Assembly (NCBI GenBank): GCA_013290125.1
Contig: JABCYQ010000003.1
Coordinates: forward strand, 1 to 64,000
Length of the DNA: 64,000 nt
Direction of reading: 5' to 3'
Origin: Vulcanimicrobiota bacterium
GTDB lineage: Bacteria; Vulcanimicrobiota; Vulcanimicrobiia; Eremiobacterales; Eremiobacteraceae
Both the position numbers and the translations under genes were made by a program. Shown here piece after piece: positions 26,025-33,717 of the stretch; the first letter of the stretch is position 1; every line of letters begins with the position of its first letter. The notes under the pieces were generated by a model. That model was not told the DNA's origin. It ran no database searches and saw nothing but the letters and a program-made list of their open reading frames with translations.

Positions 26025-26920
26025 TGACGAACACACGCATTGCGGCCTGGCCGCGCTCCGCGATCGCGATCGGTGCGGTCGGAATCGCTATCGCTCTCTT
26101 CTTCGCTCAAGCGCTGGCAGATCTGCCGAGCACGGGTCAGTGGCTCCTCGACCAGCACGCGGGTCGCGCAGCTCTGGATTTGACATTCAAGTCGGCAGGA
26201 TCCGAGGGATCGCATACTTGGGATTTCGAGGACACGACATCGATCGACCGCTCTTCGCTGCGCGGGCTCACGGACAGTCAGTTCGCGTCCAATGGCGTGC
26301 ACGCTACGTTCCGTATCGTCCGCGACGCTGGTTGGTTCGACTGCGACGGTTGGGTCGCGAACGGACGCGGAGCAGGGACGTATCGCTTCACGCCAGATCC
26401 GGCCTTCGCTCAAAAGCTCGCAGCGCGCGGAATAGCGAGCCCCACCGCATCGCAGTCGTTGCGCCTGGCGATCGCCGGGGTCGACATCGCATACATCGAC
26501 CGGTTACGCGCGATCGGCGTCGCGCAGCTTACGCCTGATGATCTCGCACGTTTAGCCGACCACGGCGTCGACGCCGCGTTCGTCTCGGCGATAGGCGCCG
26601 ACGGCTATCGCTTCCAGACGGCTGACGATCTCATCCGACTGTGCGATCACGGTGTCACGCAAGACTTCGTGGCGTCGATGCGAGCGGCCGGCTACACAAA
26701 TCTGACGGCCGAAGGTCTCGTACGCTTGGTCGACCATGGCGTCAATCCGAAATTCGTCGCGTCGATGCGGGCAGTTGGCTATACGAATCTAAGCAGCGAC
26801 GATCTCGTGCGACTCGCCGACCACGGCGTCGACGCGGATTTCGTCAAGCGCATGACCGCCCACGGCTACTCGAAGCTCTCCGTCGACGATCTGATCCGAC
26901 TCCGCGACAACGGTTTCTAG
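26021..26920 (+). CDS. Membrane-anchored or secreted protein with 29-aa repeats (299 aa)
   Basis: An N-terminal hydrophobic segment (about 12-35) is followed by a small beta-rich domain (about 45-125) containing FRIVRDAGWFDCDGWVANG and GAGTYRFTPD. That pattern is familiar in proteins encoded beside M56/BlaI pairs in other environmental bacteria, but I know no assigned function. Residues about 148-299 are 29-residue repeats (DDLVRLADHGVDADFVKRM), ending mid-repeat at RLRDNGF just as the M56 protein ends at RLRSAGV. Translation is coupled to the M56 gene. It may be the partner or ligand of the M56 repeat domain. Confidence 0.75.
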   Translation: MMTNTRIAAWPRSAIAIGAVGIAIALFFAQALADLPSTGQWLLDQHAGRAALDLTFKSAGSEGSHTWDFEDTTSIDRSSLRGLTDSQFASNGVHATFRIVRDAGWFDCDGWVANGRGAGTYRFTPDPAFAQKLAARGIASPTASQSLRLAIAGVDIAYIDRLRAIGVAQLTPDDLARLADHGVDAAFVSAIGADGYRFQTADDLIRLCDHGVTQDFVASMRAAGYTNLTAEGLVRLVDHGVNPKFVASMRAVGYTNLSSDDLVRLADHGVDADFVKRMTAHGYSKLSVDDLIRLRDNGF

Positions 26921-26941
26921 TCGATCCCAGTCGATCCCAAA

Positions 26942-27020
26942 TGAAGGGCCGACTTTATGTCGGCCCACGTTACGTTCGCGCGGGCCGACATGAAGTCGGC
27001 CCCTTCAGTCGGCCCCTTCA
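26942..27020. repeat. BIME-like palindromic element, copy F (complete, plus extra half unit)
   Basis: TGAAGGGCCGAC / TTTAT / GTCGGCCC, the spacer containing ACGTTACGT, then GGGCCGAC / ATGAA / GTCGGCCCCTTCA and an added GTCGGCCCCTTCA. It fills the gap between the convergent M56 operon 2 and korB, so it may act as a bidirectional terminator. Confidence 0.88.
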
Positions 27021-27025
27021 AATAA

Positions 27026-27895
27026 CTACCGGTAGGCCTCTTGGATCCCGGCGTAGCGCGCGTCGGCGGTCTCGATGTCCAGCCCTGCGATCGCCGGAGC
27101 ATCCTTGATCGTCAGCGCTTCCAGCGTTGGGCGGATCTCCGTGTAGATGATGCCGAGCGGTATCTTGCCGGCCTGCGTCAGCACGTCGAACGCCTTGGCC
27201 CGGTCGCGTGGATCGTAGTCCGGAATGTCGGTGACGTGGTAGACGTTCTCTTTGAACCACTTGTACGTGTTGACTTTGTTGAAGGTCACGCACGGCGACA
27301 TGATCTCCACGATCGCAAAGCCGGGGTGCGCGATCGCCGCTTTGATCAGCTCCGTCATCGCCTTTGGCTCCGACGAGAATCCGCGTGCGATGAACGTGCC
27401 GCCTGCAGCCAGCGCAACGGCTAGTCCATTGATCGGCGCATCCGGATTTCCAGCCGGCGACGTACCTGTGACGTAGCCGAGCGCGGACGTCGGCGATGAT
27501 TGCCCCTTCGTCAGGCCGTACGTCTGATTATCCATCACGATATACGTCACATCGGGATTGCGCCGCACCGCGTGCATGAAGTGCCCGGCGCCGATCGCGT
27601 AACCGTCGCCATCGCCGCCCGCGGCGATCACCGTGAGGTCTTTGTTCGCGAGCTTCACCGCGGTCGCGACCGGCAACGCCCGGCCGTGAACGCCGTGAAA
27701 CGCGTACGAATGGAAGTATCCCGAGATCTTCCCGGAGCAGCCGATGCCCGAGATGAAGGCGGTGTTCTTGGGTTCGAGCCCCATGTCGGCGGCTGCTTGT
27801 TTCAGCGAAGCGATGACGCCGAAGTCGCCACAACCCGGGCACCACCACGACGGAGTCGTGGTGGCGAAATCTTTTGCGGTCAGTGTGGTGGCCAT
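27026..27895 (-). CDS. korB: 2-oxoacid:ferredoxin oxidoreductase, beta subunit (289 aa)
   Basis: The thiamine-diphosphate-binding subunit, which with KorA oxidatively decarboxylates 2-oxoglutarate (or another 2-oxoacid) to the CoA thioester and reduces ferredoxin. The TPP motif is GGDGDGYAIG followed by MDNQTYGLTKGQ. Four cysteines that can bind a [4Fe-4S] cluster are present in WCPGCGDFG, GIGCSGK and SPCVTFN. It lies 6 nt after korA. Substrate choice (2-oxoglutarate or pyruvate) cannot be settled from sequence alone. Confidence 0.92.
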   Translation of the reverse strand: MATTLTAKDFATTTPSWWCPGCGDFGVIASLKQAAADMGLEPKNTAFISGIGCSGKISGYFHSYAFHGVHGRALPVATAVKLANKDLTVIAAGGDGDGYAIGAGHFMHAVRRNPDVTYIVMDNQTYGLTKGQSSPTSALGYVTGTSPAGNPDAPINGLAVALAAGGTFIARGFSSEPKAMTELIKAAIAHPGFAIVEIMSPCVTFNKVNTYKWFKENVYHVTDIPDYDPRDRAKAFDVLTQAGKIPLGIIYTEIRPTLEALTIKDAPAIAGLDIETADARYAGIQEAYR

Positions 27896-27901
27896 CGTGC
27901 C

Positions 27902-29662
27902 TTAAACCTCCAGCGCTCGGCGCGCCGCTCCGACTGCCCTGATCTGTTCCATGATCTCGATCGGGCGGAACGGCTTGCCGTTGTATTTCAGGACCGAGCG
28001 CATGTGCGGTAGCGGCCCGACGACATAGCGGATCAGTCGCTCCAACTGACCCGTGAAGTTGTTCTCCACAACGAACACGTCAGACGCGCCCTTGATGAAC
28101 GCGCGCACTTCTTCTTCCGGAAACGGCCAGAGCGTGCGCATCTGCAAGAACCGCGTCGGTATGCCGTCGGAGGCCAAGCGGTCCTGTGCTTCCACGATCG
28201 GACCGCGATTGGAGCCATAGCCGATGATCGCGATCTCCGCCGTCGTATCACCGAGCACGTTCGCCTTCGGCAAGTCCGGACGCATCGACTCGAGCTTGCG
28301 CATCCGCTTTTCCATCATCTTTTCGCGATTGCCCGCGTTTTCGGTGATGACGCCGCGATCGTTGTGCTCCGAGCCAGGCGCGAGATACATCCCGCCTTCC
28401 GTGCCCGGCACGGCGCGCGGCGAGACGCCGTCCTCGGTGAACGCGAAACGGCGATACTCGCCAAATTTCAGATGTCCGTTGCGCTCGAGTTTGCCGCGAT
28501 CGACCGTCACGGCCGCGACGTCGAGCGACGGCAGCGTGGCCTTGGACTGGCAGAGCGCTTGCTCGGACAATACGAAAACCGGGACCTGATACTTCTCCGC
28601 GATGTTGAACGCCGTCACGGTGAGATAGAACGATTCCTCGACCGTGCCCGGCGCGATGACGACGCGTGGAATCTCGCCGTGCCCGGAGAAGATGAGGTGA
28701 TTGAGGTTGCTCTGCTCGGTCTTCGTCGGCATGCCGGTGGACGGACCCGCGCGAGCGCATTCTATCACGACGATCGGGATCTCAAGCACGCCCGCAAGCC
28801 CGATCGCCTCCGTCATGAGCGCTTGCCCGGGTCCAGACGTGGACGTCATCGCTCGGACACCTGCAAATCCGGCGCCGATGACCATGTTGATCGCGGCGAG
28901 TTCGTCTTCGGCTTGGATCACGACGCCGCCATATTTGGGCGCGTATTTCGCCATCCATTCGAGGACGTCTGTGGCAGGCGTGATCGGATACCCCGCCATG
29001 AAGCGGCAGCCGGCGACCAGCGCGCCATATGCGATCGCATCGTTGCCCATCATGATCAGACGGTCGCGGTCGACTCCTGTCGTCAGTTCGTAGCCGGAAG
29101 GATGGTCGAAATGATCATCTACGTACTTCGCGCCGGCTTCGATCGCACGGATGTTGAGGTCGATGATTTTCTCGCCCTTGCGCTTGTAGACGCTCGTGAC
29201 GTCGCGCAGGACGATCTCGCGATCCATGCCGACCAGCCGGCCGAGCACGCCGAGCGAGACGGTGTTGCGGACGAGTTCGAGTCCTATTTCGTCCTTGGCG
29301 ATCTTCGCTAGCGGCACTTCATAGAAAAATACGTCCGGCCGGCGTACGGCGTCGGTGAGCTTTTCTTGCGAGGAATCGAAGATGACAAAGCCGCCGGGCC
29401 GCATTTCGTCGATGTGGACTTCGACCGCTTCGAGATCGAAGGCGACGAGACAGTCGACGAAGTCGGCCATGCCGAGGTTCGGCGTCGTGCCGGCCCGGAT
29501 CACGTAGTTCGTGTGGCCGCCTCGAATGCGCGATGGGAAGTCCTTGTAGGTGTAGACCTCAAGACCCATGTGCTTAAAGACACCGGCGATCAGATCGCCG
29601 GTGGTGAGGCTGCCGTCGCCGGCTTGTCCGCCGAACATCACTTCGATGTCGTTGACGATCAT
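27902..29662 (-). CDS. korA: 2-oxoacid:ferredoxin oxidoreductase, gamma-alpha fused subunit (586 aa)
   Basis: The N-terminal gamma domain (about 1-185) carries MFGGQAGDGSLTTGDLIAGV. The alpha domain (about 200-580) carries the substrate-loop motif GYPITPATDVLEW. The later segment MTSTSGPGQALMTEAIGLA is typical of the family. Length and domain order match the fused KorA of actinobacteria and other aerobic or microaerobic bacteria. It is co-directional with dinB (2-nt gap) and korB (6-nt gap). Confidence 0.93.
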   Translation of the reverse strand: MIVNDIEVMFGGQAGDGSLTTGDLIAGVFKHMGLEVYTYKDFPSRIRGGHTNYVIRAGTTPNLGMADFVDCLVAFDLEAVEVHIDEMRPGGFVIFDSSQEKLTDAVRRPDVFFYEVPLAKIAKDEIGLELVRNTVSLGVLGRLVGMDREIVLRDVTSVYKRKGEKIIDLNIRAIEAGAKYVDDHFDHPSGYELTTGVDRDRLIMMGNDAIAYGALVAGCRFMAGYPITPATDVLEWMAKYAPKYGGVVIQAEDELAAINMVIGAGFAGVRAMTSTSGPGQALMTEAIGLAGVLEIPIVVIECARAGPSTGMPTKTEQSNLNHLIFSGHGEIPRVVIAPGTVEESFYLTVTAFNIAEKYQVPVFVLSEQALCQSKATLPSLDVAAVTVDRGKLERNGHLKFGEYRRFAFTEDGVSPRAVPGTEGGMYLAPGSEHNDRGVITENAGNREKMMEKRMRKLESMRPDLPKANVLGDTTAEIAIIGYGSNRGPIVEAQDRLASDGIPTRFLQMRTLWPFPEEEVRAFIKGASDVFVVENNFTGQLERLIRYVVGPLPHMRSVLKYNGKPFRPIEIMEQIRAVGAARRALEV

Positions 29663-29664
29663 CT

Positions 29665-30810
29665 TTACCCCTTCCCTGGGGTGAGGTTGTTAGAGAGTAC
29701 CGCAGGACGGCCCTCTCGTTCCGCACCGGGGTGTGATGCCGGCTGGATCGTGCCGGGCGAACCCGCTCGACTGAAAAGTCCCAGTTGTTTTGCGCCGGCC
29801 GGAGTCAGCGCCGCGACTTTGGTCCCGATGAGACGCACGCGCGAACCGTCGACCGAGGCGCGCTGCAGGCAGAACGCCGCCGCCGCACCGATGATGCGGT
29901 GGTCGTCGGTCGGCTGCGCGAGGCTGGTCTGGCGACCGCGCACGGAAAAATCGGCGAGTTTCACTTTAACGCCCACGGTCTTCGCGACCAGACCGCGGCC
30001 GCGCAAGCGTTCCGAAAGCTCCGCGGACTGGGTGCGCACGGCGGCCGCGAGCGACGACATGTCCGTGACGTCGTGCTCGAACGTCTCCTCGCTCGAGATC
30101 GAGCGCACCGATTCGTCGTCGCTGACTCGGCGCCGGTCGACACCGCGCGCGAGGTCGCGCATCTCGCGGCCCCAGCGCCCGAATAGCGCGAAGAGCCGTT
30201 CGTCCTCGAGCAAAGCGAGTTGGCCGATCGTCTCGATGCCGGCGGCGCGCAGCCGCGCGTCGGTCTTCGGCCCCACGCCCCACAGCCGTGAAACGGGCTT
30301 GTCCGCGAGGTACGCGGCCTCGGTCTGAGGCGGTACCACGACGAGGCCATCGGGCTTACCGTCGTCGCAGGCGATCTTCGCCACGGTTTTCGAGGTGGCC
30401 ACACCGATCGATATCGTGAGTCTCGTTGCGCTGAGAACCGATTGCTTCACACGCTTCGCGACGCCGACTGCTGCGTCGACGTCGCACTCGCCGAGATCGC
30501 AAAACGCTTCGTCGAGCGAAAGCCGTTCCACGACGCGCGCCTCATCGCGAAGAATCGCGAATACCGCGCGGCTCGCCTCTCGGTACTTCTCGAAGTCCGG
30601 CGGCACGACGGTGAGCTGTGGACACCGCTCGAGCGCCATGAACAACGGCATCGCACTGCGCACTCCGAACGGACGCGCTTCGTACGATGCCGTCAGCACG
30701 ACCGCTCGACGGCTGCGACCGCTGACGACAAGCGGAATCCCCCGCAGGCGAGGATCGTCACGTTGTGCGACTGCGGCGTAGAACGCATCGAGATCGGCGT
30801 GAAGTATCAT
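29665..30810 (-). CDS. dinB: DNA polymerase IV (Y-family, 381 aa)
   Basis: An error-prone translesion polymerase. It has the N-terminal metal site HADLDAFYAAV, the palm motif RLSLDEAFCDL and the helix-hairpin-helix thumb region (SRLWGVGPKTDARLRAAGI), then a little-finger domain. No clear C-terminal beta-clamp pentamer is visible in the final residues, which are Pro/Gly-rich. It is 2 nt upstream of korA on the same strand, an odd pairing of repair and central-metabolism genes. No LexA-type site was recognised in front of the operon. Confidence 0.93.
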   Translation of the reverse strand: MILHADLDAFYAAVAQRDDPRLRGIPLVVSGRSRRAVVLTASYEARPFGVRSAMPLFMALERCPQLTVVPPDFEKYREASRAVFAILRDEARVVERLSLDEAFCDLGECDVDAAVGVAKRVKQSVLSATRLTISIGVATSKTVAKIACDDGKPDGLVVVPPQTEAAYLADKPVSRLWGVGPKTDARLRAAGIETIGQLALLEDERLFALFGRWGREMRDLARGVDRRRVSDDESVRSISSEETFEHDVTDMSSLAAAVRTQSAELSERLRGRGLVAKTVGVKVKLADFSVRGRQTSLAQPTDDHRIIGAAAAFCLQRASVDGSRVRLIGTKVAALTPAGAKQLGLFSRAGSPGTIQPASHPGAEREGRPAVLSNNLTPGKG

Positions 30811-30843
30811 GTTGCGGTTGTCGATCGCGCGAAACGGCGGAGG

Positions 30844-31266
30844 TCAGGAGCTGGTTTCGCGCTTGCCGCCGGCAACGATCCAACAGATCCACAGCGGTCC
30901 GGTCAGCAGCTGCACGACGTTCGTCATGAACGCGGGGTTGCGGCCTTCGAAACGGTGACCGAGGAATTGGAGCGCCCAGCCGATCACCACTGCACCCACC
31001 GCGAGCGGCCACGATATGAATCGAGCAAGCCAGTAGAACAAGGCGAACGCGAAAAGCGCGGCAACAGCGAGCGGCGGCGATAGCCGGACGTAATAGAAGA
31101 GGACGAGCACGGCGAGGACAATCGCGGCGTCGATCGGCCCGAACCGCACGAGTTCGAGCAACGCGAAAAGACCTAGGACGACAAGCGGAATCCCGATCTC
31201 GTGACAGACAATGTTTCGGCTGTCTTTGTGAAACGCGCCATACTCGGCGAACAGTCTCGTGATCAT
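30844..31266 (-). CDS. DUF962 / Mpo1-like integral membrane protein (140 aa)
   Basis: Small membrane protein of the Mpo1/YGL010w family; the yeast member is an iron-dependent dioxygenase for 2-hydroxy fatty acids. Conserved histidine motifs are present: YGAFHKDSRNIVCHEIGIP near the N-terminus and GWALQFLGHRFEGRNPAF later, with three to four hydrophobic helices between and after them. ATG 31266 is preferred, with GGAGG about 8 nt upstream, over an in-frame TTG at 31281. It is first in the minus-strand run with dinB, korA and korB. Confidence 0.82.
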   Translation of the reverse strand: MITRLFAEYGAFHKDSRNIVCHEIGIPLVVLGLFALLELVRFGPIDAAIVLAVLVLFYYVRLSPPLAVAALFAFALFYWLARFISWPLAVGAVVIGWALQFLGHRFEGRNPAFMTNVVQLLTGPLWICWIVAGGKRETSS

Positions 31267-31343
31267 GAGGCGCGCCTCCAACCGGTTACTTCTGGAACTG
31301 CCGAATCAGTTCCCAGCAACGGAAGACGAGGCTTAGCTCGCAA

Positions 31344-32087
31344 ATGTCGAGTCCGATGAGCCTTAGACCTCAGGGTGCGCGGCCTTTTGCATCGCTTTTT
31401 GTCCAGATCGCTGTCTACGCGATCGGCCTGGTTGGCGCGGCCGCTACTGGGATCGTGGCTCAACGCAACGGACTCGGCGTTTCTGCGTTCGTCGTTTTCT
31501 TGGTCGCATTTTTCGTGTATACCAGGATCATTGCCGCGGTCGTCACACTTGTCAGGCGTTTTTACGTCCGGGTAACCAAGTTGCGGATGAAGAAATTGGG
31601 AGCGCCCGCTGTGTCGAAAAACGTCAATCCCTTCGTAGGTCTTCGCGAGAGGGCACTGCGAATCTCGGCCGCTAGTCTCGGTCTAGGCACGAGCGCTCAG
31701 ACGCAACCTTTTGGCGTGATAATGGAGACCGGCTTCTCAGAAGGCGTCGCGACTTTGGTCTGCTTCGCGACCGGCGATGCGAGCCTTTACTTCAGCACGG
31801 GCGGAGGGATCATCGGCGGTGGTGGCCACGAAGCCGTCCGCCAGGCGGCGAAGCGGTTCGTGGAAGAGTCCGATCCGTACTCGGCTTTGATGGCGCCTGC
31901 AGCGGAGTATCCGCTCGCGAAGCCGGGGAGGACCGTCTTCTACGTTCTCACAGCCGCTGGCACTCGGTCGGCGGATTTTCTCGAAGACGATCTCGGCGAT
32001 GGCAGAACGGAGTTCTCGCCGCTTTTCTTTGCGGGCCAGGACGTCATCACGACCCTGCGCGAGTCGACAAAACCTGCTTCGGAGTAG
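31344..32087 (+). CDS. Hypothetical membrane-anchored protein (247 aa)
   Basis: Two closely spaced transmembrane helices occupy about residues 15-65. A soluble domain follows with a glycine-rich stretch (FSTGGGIIGGGGHEAVRQAA at about 152-171) and a helical end. I do not recognise the family. It is divergent from the DUF962 gene and 144 nt upstream of the desaturase gene on the same strand. The soluble domain would lie in the cytoplasm if the helices form a hairpin. Confidence 0.65.
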   Translation: MSSPMSLRPQGARPFASLFVQIAVYAIGLVGAAATGIVAQRNGLGVSAFVVFLVAFFVYTRIIAAVVTLVRRFYVRVTKLRMKKLGAPAVSKNVNPFVGLRERALRISAASLGLGTSAQTQPFGVIMETGFSEGVATLVCFATGDASLYFSTGGGIIGGGGHEAVRQAAKRFVEESDPYSALMAPAAEYPLAKPGRTVFYVLTAAGTRSADFLEDDLGDGRTEFSPLFFAGQDVITTLRESTKPASE

Positions 32088-32231
32088 GTAGCATGAACGT
32101 GATTGCGCGATGTGTCGCAGAATGTATCTATATAGAAGACGATATTGTCGATGATAGTATTAACGTACGTCATTCCGGTCGAGCAGACTTCTGAGAGGTC
32201 CGCTCGCCGATTCACGGAATCAAAGGGCCTC

Positions 32232-33071
32232 ATGAAACAAGCGAACTGGCCGATCGGCATCGGACTATGGATCATCCATATCGGTGCTCTAGCGATCTTT
32301 ATTCCCGGGATGTTCAACTGGCCTGCTGTCGGGGTCATGCTCGCTCTCTGGTGGATCACAGGCGCGCTCGGCATATCGCTTTGCTATCACCGCCTCTTGA
32401 CGCATCGCAGCCTGACCGTACCTAAATGGGTTGAATATTTCACCGCGTTCGTGGCCACGCTCTCGCTCCAAGGCGGACCGATCCAATGGGTTTCGACGCA
32501 CCGCATCCATCACGCCCACACCGACCGGGAAGGCGATCCGCACGACGCGCATCGCGGCTTCTTCTGGACGCACTTCGAGTGGCTCTACAAGCCGAATGAA
32601 GCGCGGCCCACGCGCAAAGAGCAGCTGCGCTATGCGCCCGACCTCGTCAAGCATCCGTACTATGTTTTTCTCGATCGTTATCAGGTCTGGCTGCAAGTCG
32701 CGCTCGGTCTCGGACTGCTCGCGATCGGCGGCCTACCGTGGATGATCTGGGGGATCTTCGTCCGACTCGTGGTCGTCTACCACATCACGTGGTTCGTGAA
32801 CAGCGCGTCGCACCGCTTCGGGTATCAGACGTTTCGCACCGATGACAAATCCACCAACTGCTGGTGGGTAGCGCTGCTCGCGTGGGGCGAGGGCTGGCAC
32901 AACAACCATCATGCATTTCCGTTCTCGGCGCGTCACGGTCTGCGCTGGTACGAGATAGACCAGACGTGGATCATCATCAAGACGCTGAAGTTATTCGGGC
33001 TCGCCAAGGATATCAAACTGCCGACAGCCGACATGAAAGAGCGTCTGCTGTTGAATCGGGAAGCGGCCTAG
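32232..33071 (+). CDS. Acyl-CoA/acyl-lipid delta-9-type fatty acid desaturase (279 aa)
   Basis: A membrane di-iron desaturase that introduces a double bond into acyl chains. The three histidine boxes are intact: HRLLTHRS, HRIHHAHTD and HNNHHAFP, matching the stearoyl-CoA desaturase group. Four hydrophobic helices surround them. The start at 32232 (MKQANWPIG) gives family length; upstream in-frame starts near 32145 would add an unlikely non-conserved leader. The last box is followed by GLRWYEIDQTWIIIK, usual for this family. Confidence 0.92.
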   Translation: MKQANWPIGIGLWIIHIGALAIFIPGMFNWPAVGVMLALWWITGALGISLCYHRLLTHRSLTVPKWVEYFTAFVATLSLQGGPIQWVSTHRIHHAHTDREGDPHDAHRGFFWTHFEWLYKPNEARPTRKEQLRYAPDLVKHPYYVFLDRYQVWLQVALGLGLLAIGGLPWMIWGIFVRLVVVYHITWFVNSASHRFGYQTFRTDDKSTNCWWVALLAWGEGWHNNHHAFPFSARHGLRWYEIDQTWIIIKTLKLFGLAKDIKLPTADMKERLLLNREAA

Positions 33072-33078
33072 ACGGGCC

Positions 33079-33618
33079 TTACGCGGTCCACGATCTGACC
33101 GGTCCCGTGTCGATGTGCACCCAACCTTCTGGGTAGTAGCCGACGCCGCCGGCGACCGGACAAGACCGGCAGATGTCGGCGAGGTCGCTGATGCTCACGC
33201 CGCGCACGTGGAAATCCACAGCTTTGCCGAACATGTGCAACGACATCCACGCCGCACCTTCAGTGCTCGCGTTCGTCTGCGGAGTGCGATAGCCGCTGTG
33301 CACGACGAGCGGTTCATGGATGCCGGCACCGGCTAAGTATTGCTGAACGTCCCAGAGCACTTCGATCGTGCGGATCGGGATCTTGACCCAACCTTCGTAG
33401 ATCGGCACGTGATCGTCGCGCAGCACTTTGCACAATTTCTTGTAACCGGGGAAATAAAGCGTGCGGCCATCGCGCGTGAACGGCGAGATCACTTGCTCAC
33501 CGTCGTCGAGGCGCTCAAGCCAGAGCTGCCAGGTCTCGGGATTCGCCTGCGCGATCGCGGGCAAAGCGAAACACGCCGCCGCTGAAATGCCGCAAACCAA
33601 AAATCGCCCGCGCTGCAT
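33079..33618 (-). CDS. Exported DUF882 (YcbK-like, M15-type) peptidase-fold protein (179 aa)
   Basis: The core shows the D-Ala-D-Ala peptidase-like zinc motif set: VHSGYRTPQTN, SLHMFGKAVDF and GWVHIDTG. These are the ligands expected for murein-peptide hydrolysis, though many DUF882 members are uncharacterised. The start is set at 33618 (MQRGRFLVCGISAAACFALPA), which gives a proper export signal; the longer frame to 33684 is an artefact of reading into the adjacent palindromic element. It is convergent with the desaturase gene, with 7 nt between. Confidence 0.85.
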   Translation of the reverse strand: MQRGRFLVCGISAAACFALPAIAQANPETWQLWLERLDDGEQVISPFTRDGRTLYFPGYKKLCKVLRDDHVPIYEGWVKIPIRTIEVLWDVQQYLAGAGIHEPLVVHSGYRTPQTNASTEGAAWMSLHMFGKAVDFHVRGVSISDLADICRSCPVAGGVGYYPEGWVHIDTGPVRSWTA

Positions 33619-33651
33619 ACCTATGTTATCGGCCGATTCCCGCATTTCCAA

Positions 33652-33717
33652 TGAAGGGGCCGGCTTTATGCCGGCCCACCTCACGTTCGCCGGGCCGACA
33701 TGAAGTCGGCCCCTTCA
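33652..33717. repeat. BIME-like palindromic element, copy G (complete)
   Basis: TGAAGGGGCCGGC / TTTAT / GCCGGCCC, spacer, GGGCCGAC / ATGAA / GTCGGCCCCTTCA. The first stem has a compensated GGC/GCC pair change. The element's right terminus (TTCA, 33714-33717) supplies the stop codon of the next gene on the minus strand. Confidence 0.88.

Noticed and set aside
28364-29311. Long plus-strand frame opposite korA (about 315 codons)
   Set aside because: Low-complexity Arg/Asp composition and complete overlap with a well-supported korA gene.
33619-33684. N-terminal extension of the DUF882 protein
   Set aside because: The added residues are read from the palindromic element and would precede the export signal; ATG 33618 gives a normal signal peptide.
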